Shown piece after piece: positions 1-6,198 of a stretch of DNA of 10,908 bases; the stretch's first letter is position 1; every line of letters begins with the position of its first letter. The stretch spans positions 1 to 10,908 of the forward strand of contig NZ_CABUOD010000074.1 of assembly GCF_902493135.1 (NCBI RefSeq), in the 5' to 3' direction. The position numbers and the translations under genes were made by a program. Below the pieces are notes generated by a model. The model was not told where the DNA came from and made no database searches. It saw only the letters and a program-made list of their open reading frames with translations. The stretch is from an uncultured Parabacteroides sp. (GTDB taxonomy: Bacteria; Bacteroidota; Bacteroidia; Bacteroidales; Tannerellaceae).

Positions 1-45
1 CAATGTAGCCGGTAGCCCTGTGAAGGACGAAAGCATACAGAAAAC

Positions 46-85
46 AAGCCCCGGAGGTGATCGACATCTTCGGGGCTTCGTTTTT
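46..85 (+). terminator. Intrinsic terminator of an upstream plus-strand gene
   Basis: Positions 46-59 pair with 65-78 to form a 14-bp stem (AAGCCCCG outer part, two G-U pairs in the inner part) around the 5-nt loop ATCGA. CG and a run of five T at 81-85 follow. This is a classic rho-independent terminator reading rightward. The gene it serves lies left of the window; the first 45 bases may be its 3' end or 3' UTR, but no frame there can be assigned. Read on the minus strand, the stem is followed only by GTTTTC, so leftward termination would be weaker. Confidence 0.8.
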
Positions 86-491
86 CCATCTCATTCATTC
101 ATATAAGCGCATACAAATTCTGTCAAGTGGCGAAATAATGGCCTGAATTTGTCTCAACGATGGTCATTGGTGGTCGAAATGGACGTGAATGATGTCGAAA
201 ATAGCAGAAAAAAGGAGGGATTTGAACTGAAGAAACGATGGAAAAAGCCTCTTTTTTGCGTAGTTGAGCAAACTTTTGGACAGCAGGAGGGAGCATGGAT
301 GGAAATATCGGTGGAGGTTAATGGCTTTGTTATCATTGTGCTACGAGTTATGGGGGTAAAATGCACTTTTGTAACTTTATATGTAATGGTCATTGGTATT
401 ATAGGTAGAATAAAACCATTACCATTGTGTATAAAGTATTGAAAACGCAAAATAACGTCCACCATGTCCACCCCTTTTTGCCTCCCGTCCG
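86..491. other. Gene-poor intergenic stretch
   Basis: About 400 bp lie between the left-edge terminator and the pnp terminator. The two overlapping reading frames here (149-442 plus, beginning at TTG; 154-471 minus) have unnatural-looking, low-complexity translations with no recognisable domain. No TAnnTTTG promoter element is seen on either strand, so no gene is called. Two weak structures are present. A 12-bp direct repeat ATGGTCATTGGT occurs at 160-171 and 386-397. An 8-bp inverted repeat, ACAAATTC at 113-120 and GAATTTGT at 145-152, has a 24-nt spacer. The stretch could be a decayed gene or element, or plain spacer. Confidence 0.5.
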
Positions 492-532
492 AAAAAAAAC
501 AGCTCCCGTCCCCAAAAATAGGGGACGGGAGC
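492..532 (-). terminator. Intrinsic terminator of pnp
   Basis: On the minus strand, 532-521 and 513-502 form a perfect 12-bp GC-rich stem (GCTCCCGTCCCC with its complement) around a 7-nt loop. G at position 500 and eight T residues (A run 492-499 on the plus strand) follow. It lies about 40 nt downstream of the pnp stop codon. A second copy of the arm core CTCCCGTCC is present at 482-490. Confidence 0.9.
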
Positions 533-569
533 CGTTTGGAATTTATACACGTATGTGTTTTACCGATTC

Positions 570-2801
570 TTAATCCTGGCGTTCGCGGCGAGGACCACGG
601 TCTCCGCGATCCTGGCGGGGTCCACGATCTCCACGTTCCGGTCTCGGACCGCGTTCGGGTCTCGGCGGACGTTCTTCGTAACCTTCCGGTTTCGGCAGCA
701 GGACTTTGTGGGATAATTTGAATTTGCCGGTCTTGGCGTCGATGTCTACCAACTTGACGCTGATAGTATCGCCTTCTTTCAAACCGGCCTGTTCAACTGT
801 TTCCAGACGTTTCCAGTCGATTTCGGAAATATGGAGCAAGCCGTCTTTGCCCGGCATGAATTCAACGAACGCGCCGTAAGGCATGATGGAAGAGATCTTT
901 CCTTCGTAGGTTTCACCGATTTCAGGAACAGCGACGATACTTTTGATGGCACGTATAGCCGCATCGATTGTCGCTTTGTTTGTTCCGGAGATTTCGATTT
1001 TGCCCACTCCTTCATCTTCTTCAATAGTAATGATGGCACCCGTCTTTTCCTGAATGCCCTGGATGATCTTGCCGCCCGGGCCGATTACCGCACCGATAAA
1101 TTCTTTGCCGATCGTCATAGTCTCGATTCTCGGAGCGTGAGGCTTCAGATCCGAACGAACTTCCGGCTGGGCTTCTGTGATCTTACCTAAGATGTACATA
1201 CGGCCTTCTTTTGCCTGTGCCAATGCGTTTTCAAGAATTTCGTATGACAGGCCGTCTACCTTGATATCCATCTGAGTGGCAGTGATACCGTCTTTTGTGC
1301 CTGTTACCTTGAAGTCCATATCGCCCAAGTGGTCTTCGTCTCCCAAGATATCGGACAGGATAGCGTAGTTCTGACCTTTGTTTTCGGAGATCAGGCCCAT
1401 TGCAATACCGGATACCGGCTTCTTCATCGGAACGCCTGCGTCTCTCAACGCCAGCGTACCGGCACATACGGTTGCCATTGAAGAAGAACCGTTAGACTCT
1501 AAGATGTCGGAGATCACGCGTACCACGTAAGGATAGTTTGTCGGGATCATCCGTTTCAATGCACGGTGGGCCAGGTTCCCGTGGCCGATTTCACGACGTC
1601 CCACACCGCGGGAAGCTTTTGCTTCGCCTGTAGAGAACGGAGGGAAATTATAATGTAAAAGGAAACGTTCTTTTCCGTGGTTCAGTACGTCGTCGATCAT
1701 CTTTTCATCGGCTTTTGTACCTAAGGTGACAGTCGAGAGCGACTGTGTTTCGCCACGTGTGAAGATCGCAGAACCGTGAGGGCCGGGCAGGCAGTCTGTT
1801 TCGATCCAGATCGGACGGATTTCAGTGGTCTTACGGCCATCCAGACGCTTCCCTTCATCCAGGATAGCGCGGCGCATCGCTTCTTTTTCTACATCGTGGT
1901 AATAGCGGCCGATCATTTCAGCCTTTTCGTCCGTCAATTCTTCTTCTGAGAACTGGGCTTTATATTCTTCTACGATTGCTTCGAATGCTTCGGCACGCTG
2001 ATGTTTGTCAGTACCGGATGTTGCAACGGCGTAGGCCTTTGCGTAACATTTTTCGTGTACATCCTTGCGTAGCTCGTCATCATTGACTTCGTGGCAGTAT
2101 TCGCGTTTAACCAGTTTGCCGCATGCTTCGGACAGTTCGAGCTGTGCCTGGCACTGTACTTTGATCGCTTCGTGTGCAACTTTGATCGCTTCGAGCATTT
2201 CCGATTCCTGGACTTCGTCCATTTCGCCTTCCACCATCATGATGTTGTCAAGCGTGGCACCCACCATAATATCAATATCTGCTTTTTCCAATTCAGAGAA
2301 CGTGGGGTTGACTACGTACTTGCCATCGATACGTGCGACGCGGCATTCGGAGATCGGTCCGTTGAAGGGTATGTCCGATACGGCCAATGCGGCGGAAGCA
2401 GCCAGTCCGGCCAGTGCATCCGGCATGTCTTCACCGTCTGCGGAAAATAATATAACATTTACATATACTTCGGCATGGTAATTGTCCGGGAAAAGAGGAC
2501 GGAGGGCGCGGTCGACCAAACGGGAAGTCAGGATTTCGTAGTCGGAAGCTTTACCTTCTCTTTTTGTAAAACCTCCCGGGAAACGGCCGAATGCCGAGAA
2601 TTTTTCTTTGTACTCTACTTGTAACGGCATGAAGTCAACACCCGGGTTTGCATCTTTAGCGGCGCAAACAGTAGCCAGCAACATGGTGTTGCCCATACGC
2701 ACGGTCACTGAACCGTCCGCCTGTTTTGCCAATTTCCCGGTTTCGATGGTGATGGTTCTTCCATCAGCCAATTCGATCGTCTTGTTAATTGGATTAAGCA
2801 T
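570..2801 (-). CDS. pnp: Polynucleotide phosphorylase (PNPase)
   Basis: This is the phosphorolytic 3'-5' exoribonuclease of mRNA turnover, which releases nucleoside diphosphates and can add tails in reverse. It normally works as a cytoplasmic homotrimer. The 743 residues hold all family domains in order: RNase PH-like 1 (about 5-145, with RNA-contacting GRFPGGFTKREGK at 72-84), the helical linker domain (about 150-300), RNase PH-like 2 (about 320-530) with catalytic D490, D496 and K498 in DEDHLGDMDFK, a KH domain (about 560-620, GPGG at 574-577) and an S1 domain (about 628-700). The last 33 residues are an Arg/Gly/Pro/Asp-rich tail, encoded at 573-671. The ATG at 2801 gives the typical N-terminus and follows an A-rich leader without a clear SD. 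The gene is monocistronic, with its own promoter and terminator. Family assignment is secure. Confidence 0.98.
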   Translation of the reverse strand: MLNPINKTIELADGRTITIETGKLAKQADGSVTVRMGNTMLLATVCAAKDANPGVDFMPLQVEYKEKFSAFGRFPGGFTKREGKASDYEILTSRLVDRALRPLFPDNYHAEVYVNVILFSADGEDMPDALAGLAASAALAVSDIPFNGPISECRVARIDGKYVVNPTFSELEKADIDIMVGATLDNIMMVEGEMDEVQESEMLEAIKVAHEAIKVQCQAQLELSEACGKLVKREYCHEVNDDELRKDVHEKCYAKAYAVATSGTDKHQRAEAFEAIVEEYKAQFSEEELTDEKAEMIGRYYHDVEKEAMRRAILDEGKRLDGRKTTEIRPIWIETDCLPGPHGSAIFTRGETQSLSTVTLGTKADEKMIDDVLNHGKERFLLHYNFPPFSTGEAKASRGVGRREIGHGNLAHRALKRMIPTNYPYVVRVISDILESNGSSSMATVCAGTLALRDAGVPMKKPVSGIAMGLISENKGQNYAILSDILGDEDHLGDMDFKVTGTKDGITATQMDIKVDGLSYEILENALAQAKEGRMYILGKITEAQPEVRSDLKPHAPRIETMTIGKEFIGAVIGPGGKIIQGIQEKTGAIITIEEDEGVGKIEISGTNKATIDAAIRAIKSIVAVPEIGETYEGKISSIMPYGAFVEFMPGKDGLLHISEIDWKRLETVEQAGLKEGDTISVKLVDIDAKTGKFKLSHKVLLPKPEGYEERPPRPERGPRPERGDRGPRQDRGDRGPRRERQD

Positions 2802-2837
2802 AATCTTTTCTTATTTTTCTATCTGTAAAAATTGGTG

Positions 2838-2845
2838 CAAATGTA
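2838..2845 (-). promoter_or_regulatory. Probable pnp promoter, -7 element
   Basis: On the minus strand this reads TACATTTG, matching the Bacteroidetes -7 consensus TAnnTTTG, about 36 nt upstream of the pnp ATG. I see no convincing TTTG -33 element at the usual spacing, so the call rests on the -7 element and its position. The expected 5' UTR is about 30 nt. Confidence 0.5.
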
Positions 2846-2961
2846 GTGAAAGTTTATCTGTAAACGTGTGAAAATGAAAATAAAAAACATGAGAAATGCT
2901 CTTTTTTATAAAAATAGCGGGAAGATTTAGCGAATAATAGTGCCACAATTGTAAATTAATG

Positions 2962-2969
2962 TATATTTG
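2962..2969 (+). promoter_or_regulatory. Probable promoter of the thioredoxin-like lipoprotein gene, -7 element
   Basis: TATATTTG matches TAnnTTTG and lies 27 nt before the ATG at 2997. No clear -33 element is seen. The element overlaps the alternative upstream TTG start at 2967, which argues that translation starts at 2997 and not at the TTG. Confidence 0.5.
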
Positions 2970-2996
2970 CAGCGGATTAAAACAAGAAGTAAAGAT

Positions 2997-4157
2997 ATGA
3001 TGAAACAAATATCCACACGGATGTTGACTGTTTTAGGACTGTGCATGTTCTTATTCTCTGCTTGTAACAACTCCTCGGATTTCACCGTGAAGGGAGTCGT
3101 GGCGGGGGCTGACGGTCAGCTTATGTATTTAGAGAATGTCGGTATATCGAATGTGGTTACACTCGATTCCATCAAGTTGGCTCCCGGCGGGAAGTTCAAG
3201 TTTACGGAAAAGCGTCCCGAATATCCGGACTTTTATCGTCTGCGTCTGAATAACCAGTTGATCAACTTCGCAGTCGATTCGACCGAAACTATTTCCTTCG
3301 TCGCCGATGCCGGTACTTTCGCAACTTCCTATTCGGTGGAAGGATCTGAAAACTCAAAGGCGATAAAGGCGATCACCTTGGCGCAACTGGATGCAAACCA
3401 AGCGATCAGTCGCCTGCGGAAGGAATATGAAGATAAGATGATTTCAGATACGACCTACCGTACGAAGGTTTTGGCTGCTGCCGACGCCTATAAAGAAGTC
3501 GCCCGGAAATATATTTATTCGGCGCCGATGTCCACGGCTGCCTATTTTGCTTTGTTCCAGCAGATCGACGGCTTGTTGTTCTTTGATTTGTACGACAGGA
3601 ATGATGTCAAGGCATACGGGGCGGTTGCGACCAGCTACGATCATACTTATCCGGAAAGTCCGCGTTCGAAGCATTTGTATAATCTGACATTGCAATCCAT
3701 GAAGGTCTTGCGTGCCCAACGTCCTGTCGACTACAGCAATGTGGAAACAAAGGAAATCTCATTCCTTGATATCGAATTGCCGGATGTTCGGGGCGAAGTG
3801 GTAAAACTGTCTTCGGTTGCTCCCGGCAACGTCGTTTTGATAAACTTTACGGCTTATCAGACGGAATGGTCGCCGGCTTTGAATATGGCGCTGGGTGAGT
3901 TGTACACGAAATACCATGGCCAGGGGCTTGAGGTTTATCAGGTTTCGTTGGATAGCGATTCCCATTTCTGGAGAAACGGAGCTTCCAATTTGCCGTGGAT
4001 CACTGTCCGCGACCCGCAGTCTGTTTATTCGCAAGTGGCAGGTTTGTACAATGTAAAGCAATTGCCTGCCCTTTTCATCCTTGACCGCAAAGGGAACTTG
4101 GTCAAGCGTGTCGAAGACGTGAAGAAACTGGAAGCAGACGTAAAAGCGGTGCTTTGA
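2997..4157 (+). CDS. Lipoprotein with DUF4369-like and cysteine-less thioredoxin-like domains
   Basis: A 386-residue predicted lipoprotein. Residues 1-23 form a signal peptide with a lipobox (FLFSAC, acylated Cys23). Residues about 27-115 resemble the beta-rich DUF4369 domain often found before thioredoxin folds in Bacteroidetes. A helical linker spans about 120-245, and residues about 253-386 look like a TlpA/ResA/AhpC-type thioredoxin fold, including the cis-proline loop (QLPALF, P357). The redox CxxC is absent: the equivalent segment is FTAYQTEWSPA (284-294), and the mature protein has no cysteine besides the lipid-anchored one. It therefore cannot act as a classical thiol oxidoreductase; a binding or structural role is inferred. 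The start is set at ATG 2997 (ATG 3000 is equally possible), because the frame's earlier TTG lies in the promoter. It is the only gene here ending in TGA. Confidence 0.85.
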   Translation: MMKQISTRMLTVLGLCMFLFSACNNSSDFTVKGVVAGADGQLMYLENVGISNVVTLDSIKLAPGGKFKFTEKRPEYPDFYRLRLNNQLINFAVDSTETISFVADAGTFATSYSVEGSENSKAIKAITLAQLDANQAISRLRKEYEDKMISDTTYRTKVLAAADAYKEVARKYIYSAPMSTAAYFALFQQIDGLLFFDLYDRNDVKAYGAVATSYDHTYPESPRSKHLYNLTLQSMKVLRAQRPVDYSNVETKEISFLDIELPDVRGEVVKLSSVAPGNVVLINFTAYQTEWSPALNMALGELYTKYHGQGLEVYQVSLDSDSHFWRNGASNLPWITVRDPQSVYSQVAGLYNVKQLPALFILDRKGNLVKRVEDVKKLEADVKAVL

Positions 4158-4203
4158 TTTATGATTTTTAAATCCTAACATGTTGTAAAGCACTTCAAAA
4201 GGA

Positions 4204-4234
4204 TTTGCGTTCTTGAAAAGATCGTTTATCTTTG
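4204..4234 (+). promoter_or_regulatory. greA promoter (TTTG-N19-TATCTTTG)
   Basis: TTTG at 4204-4207 and TATCTTTG at 4227-4234 are separated by 19 nt, an excellent match to the Bacteroidetes -33/-7 promoter. Transcription should start near 4240, about 105 nt before the greA ATG, leaving a leader that contains the hairpin at 4261-4297. This is the best-formed promoter in the window. Confidence 0.75.
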
Positions 4235-4260
4235 CAAAGTCTAAAAATACAGAGAAAGAG

Positions 4261-4297
4261 GAGTTCCGGCCAAGCAGTTGGTCGGGATTCTTTTTTT
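4261..4297 (+). terminator. Terminator-like hairpin in the greA leader (possible attenuator)
   Basis: GAGTTCCGGCCAA (4261-4273) pairs along its whole length with TTGGTCGGGATTC (4278-4290): 13 pairs including three G-U, with a 4-nt loop GCAG. Seven T residues (4291-4297) follow directly. By form it is an intrinsic terminator, yet it lies downstream of the greA promoter and 49 nt before the greA ATG. It may end readthrough from the lipoprotein gene, terminate part of the greA transcripts, or both. Termination here would release a leader RNA of about 55-60 nt. Confidence 0.75.
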
Positions 4298-4333
4298 ATT
4301 GTGCGGCAATCAATAATAACAATTTAAATAAAT

Positions 4334-4339
4334 AGGAGG
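4334..4339 (+). promoter_or_regulatory. Strong Shine-Dalgarno of greA
   Basis: AGGAGG sits 7 nt before the greA ATG. A full-consensus SD is unusual in Bacteroidetes, where most starts lack one, and no other gene in this window has one as strong. It fixes the start at 4347. Confidence 0.75.
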
Positions 4340-4346
4340 ATTTAGT

Positions 4347-4817
4347 ATGGCAGTGAGCTATATGACGAAAGATGGTTATGATAAGATTTTAGCTGAAATC
4401 AATTATCTGGAAACCGTGAAACGTCCGGAAATATCTGCCCAGATTGCAGAGGCCCGTGACAAAGGCGATTTGTCTGAAAATGCTGAGTATGACGCAGCAA
4501 AGGAAGCGCAAGGCATTATGGAAGCAAAACTTGCCCAGTTGAAGGGCTTGATCTCTAATGCTCGCCTGATAGACGAAACGCGTGTTCAAACAGACGAAGT
4601 CCAGATCCTGAACAAGGTCAAGATCAAGAACACCAAAAACAATGCAGTCATGACGTACACTCTGGTTTCCGACTCGGAAGCAAACCTGAAAGAAGGCAAG
4701 ATTGCGGTCAGCACTCCGATTGCGCAGGGGCTGATGGGAAAAAAGGTAGGCGACATTGTGGAAATCAAAGTCCCATCCGGTATGATGAGCTTTGAAATTA
4801 TGGATATATCGATTTAA
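4347..4817 (+). CDS. greA: Transcription elongation factor GreA
   Basis: GreA inserts its coiled coil into the RNA polymerase secondary channel and stimulates cleavage of the 3' end of backtracked RNA, rescuing stalled complexes. The 156 residues match the usual family length of about 158. The N-terminal antiparallel coiled coil (about 1-75) carries the acidic tip GDLSENAEY, with D41 and E44 at the same positions as the functional residues of E. coli GreA. The C-terminal FKBP-like domain (about 80-156) contains the expected GKKVGD turn near 130. The tip residues needed for cleavage stimulation are intact. The start is fixed by AGGAGG at 4334-4339. The HIT gene follows 12 bp after the stop, so the two are probably co-transcribed. 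The leader hairpin upstream suggests control by premature termination. Confidence 0.97.
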   Translation: MAVSYMTKDGYDKILAEINYLETVKRPEISAQIAEARDKGDLSENAEYDAAKEAQGIMEAKLAQLKGLISNARLIDETRVQTDEVQILNKVKIKNTKNNAVMTYTLVSDSEANLKEGKIAVSTPIAQGLMGKKVGDIVEIKVPSGMMSFEIMDISI

Positions 4818-4829
4818 TAATATACCATT

Positions 4830-5225
4830 ATGGCATCTATATTCAGTAGAATTGTGGCAGGTGAGATCCCTTGCCATAAAGTAGCGGAAGACGAAGAGTT
4901 TTTCGCTTTTCTGGACATCAACCCGGTAGCTGTCGGCCATACGTTGGTGATTCCGAAAAAAGAGGTCGACTATATTTTCGACATAGAAGATCCCCTGCTC
5001 GGACGTATGATGGCATTTGCCAAACGGGTGGCTCGTGCACAAGAAGCTGTTATTCCTTGCAAGCGGGTCGGTTTGGCTGTAATGGGACTGGAAGTTCCCC
5101 ATGCGCATATTCATTTAATTCCGATCCGGAAGGAGTCGGATATGTATTTTGGCGGAAAGAAAATGGAGATTACTCAGGACGTGCTCGCAGACACTGCCGC
5201 ACGGATAAAAAATGCCTTTAAATAA
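4830..5225 (+). CDS. HIT-family nucleotide phosphoramidase/hydrolase
   Basis: A 131-residue histidine-triad protein of the HINT type. It carries HAHIHLI at 91-97; H91, H93 and H95 form the triad and H93 is the expected nucleophile. The conserved GHTLVIP (36-42) supplies the fourth histidine, H37. The N-terminal SIFSRIVAGEIP segment is typical of the family. Members hydrolyse AMP-linked phosphoramidates such as AMP-lysine or AMP-NH2; the in vivo substrate here is unknown. The N-terminal CxxC zinc motif of some HIT proteins is absent. It lies 12 bp after greA in the same direction, with a terminator 45 bp downstream, forming a two-gene unit. Placement beside greA hints at a housekeeping role in nucleotide quality control, but this is inference. 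Confidence 0.93.
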   Translation: MASIFSRIVAGEIPCHKVAEDEEFFAFLDINPVAVGHTLVIPKKEVDYIFDIEDPLLGRMMAFAKRVARAQEAVIPCKRVGLAVMGLEVPHAHIHLIPIRKESDMYFGGKKMEITQDVLADTAARIKNAFK

Positions 5226-5270
5226 ATAAGCTAAAGTCTTTTTGATATAAAAACTTTATGTATATTTGTG

Positions 5271-5321
5271 ACCGCTTCTTCCTCTGTATGATAATATTGA
5301 GAGGGAGGAAGCGGTTTTTTT
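5271..5321 (+). terminator. Intrinsic terminator of the greA-HIT unit
   Basis: ACCGCTTCTTCCT (5271-5283) pairs with the complementary purine-rich arm ending at 5315, giving a stem of about 13 bp with two or three G-U pairs. The loop is about 16-19 nt and T5315-T5321 follows. It lies 45 bp after the HIT stop codon. A TATATTTG sequence (5261-5268) sits immediately before the stem; as a promoter it would start transcription inside the hairpin, so it is probably fortuitous. Confidence 0.85.
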
Positions 5322-5371
5322 GTAAAGATTCATTAGTGGTTTTTACTCATAAATTTGTTAACCTTAGAAGA

Positions 5372-5407
5372 AAGGCCCCCCTTGTGAAAGGACGGCCTTC
5401 TTTTTTT
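5372..5407. terminator. Second hairpin with T-run between convergent genes
   Basis: AAGGCC (5372-5377) pairs with GGCCTT (5394-5399). Inside, CCTT (5380-5383) pairs with AAGG (5388-5391) around the loop GTGA. Seven T residues follow at 5401-5407 on the plus strand. In the other direction the stem is followed by the pyrimidine-rich TTTCTTCT, so it may also end the leftward padR-pspC-DUF2807 transcript, whose last stop codon is about 40 nt away. A bidirectional terminator is the simplest reading. Confidence 0.65.
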
Positions 5408-5447
5408 AACACACAATCATCGTTATACGCTATTTTGTTTTGAGTTT

Positions 5448-6179
5448 TTAATCAACTTTGGTAATGGAACCGCTCCCGACAATGCTCTTTTCCTTTATGT
5501 TCGGATTCCCTTTGTACCGGATAGTTCCGCTTCCGGCTATTTTGGTGGATATTGCCTTGTTTGCGGTGATCTCGATATGGGTGCTTCCGGCCGCTTCGCA
5601 ATTAAGTTCTTCGGTCTTCAGGCCGAACGCTTTGATCTTGCTGCTACCGGCGCTTTTTATATTTATCTTTTCTGTTTTACCGCTCAGTGAGACTGTGCCG
5701 CTACCCGCGATTTCGCAATCCAAACGGGTGATGGCAATGGAATCGGCTTTTATGGTTCCTCCTCCTGCAAATTTAATTTCCAGCTTCTTGCCGCTGAGAC
5801 CTTTGCCTAAGTCGCAATTGCCTCCGCCTGCCATTTCGAACTCTTTCAAGGCAGTCGAGTTGGTTGTCACGATAAAGCGGGTGGGGTTGATTCCGGTATG
5901 CTTGTTTTTGGGGCGGACAACCAGCTCTTTGTTATGGGTATTGATATCCAGAATATCCATGATATTTTGGTCTGTCTCGACTTTCAAATAGGGGGCGTCG
6001 TCCGATTGCATGTACTTGAGGTTGATGTTCTCTCCCTCGATTTGTATCTCATCGTAATCCCCTATCGGGATTTCCTTGCTTACGACGTTTCCGTCACCGG
6101 AAACCTTGTTTATATGGCAAGAGCATAAAAGCCCTGCCATGAGTGCGAATGCCAGTATAAATGAATATGACTTTTTCAT
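5448..6179 (-). CDS. DUF2807 (head GIN domain) lipoprotein
   Basis: A 243-residue predicted lipoprotein. The signal peptide (1-20) ends in the lipobox LLCSC with acylated Cys21. The rest matches the putative auto-transporter adhesin head GIN domain, DUF2807, beginning near GDGNVVSKEIPIGDYDEI. Residues 117-237 hold seven copies of an AG[SG][SGT]-type turn (117, 138, 158, 177, 197, 215, 234) spaced 18-21 residues apart, as expected for rungs of a right-handed beta-helix. The frame extends nine codons upstream, but the MKKSYSF start at 6179 gives a proper signal peptide. It begins 19 bp after the pspC-like stop and is the last gene of the operon. Surface or periplasmic location is inferred; ligand and function are unknown, and "adhesin" is only a family label. 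Confidence 0.9.
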   Translation of the reverse strand: MKKSYSFILAFALMAGLLCSCHINKVSGDGNVVSKEIPIGDYDEIQIEGENINLKYMQSDDAPYLKVETDQNIMDILDINTHNKELVVRPKNKHTGINPTRFIVTTNSTALKEFEMAGGGNCDLGKGLSGKKLEIKFAGGGTIKADSIAITRLDCEIAGSGTVSLSGKTEKINIKSAGSSKIKAFGLKTEELNCEAAGSTHIEITANKAISTKIAGSGTIRYKGNPNIKEKSIVGSGSITKVD

Positions 6180-6198
6180 GATCGTGCTGTTTAAAGGG

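Noticed and set aside
149..471. Two overlapping open frames on opposite strands (97 aa plus, 105 aa minus) in the left intergenic region
   Set aside because: The translations have no domain or natural-looking composition, the plus frame needs a TTG start, and neither has a promoter element or RBS.
2967..2996. Upstream TTG start extending the thioredoxin-like lipoprotein by 10 residues
   Set aside because: The TTG lies inside the probable -7 element, and the extension would put extra charged residues before a good signal peptide that starts at 2997.
4170..4206. Inverted repeat AAATCCT/AGGATTT overlapping the greA -33 element
   Set aside because: Seven-bp arms with a 23-nt spacer in AT-rich DNA are easily expected by chance, and no T-run or known operator pattern is present.
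4389..5114. A 241-aa minus-strand frame antisense to greA and the HIT gene
   Set aside because: Both sense genes are unmistakable, and the antisense translation is rich in His, Phe, Arg and Cys, typical of a shadow frame.
5258..5443. A 61-aa frame after the HIT gene
   Set aside because: It runs straight through two terminator hairpins and has no domain.
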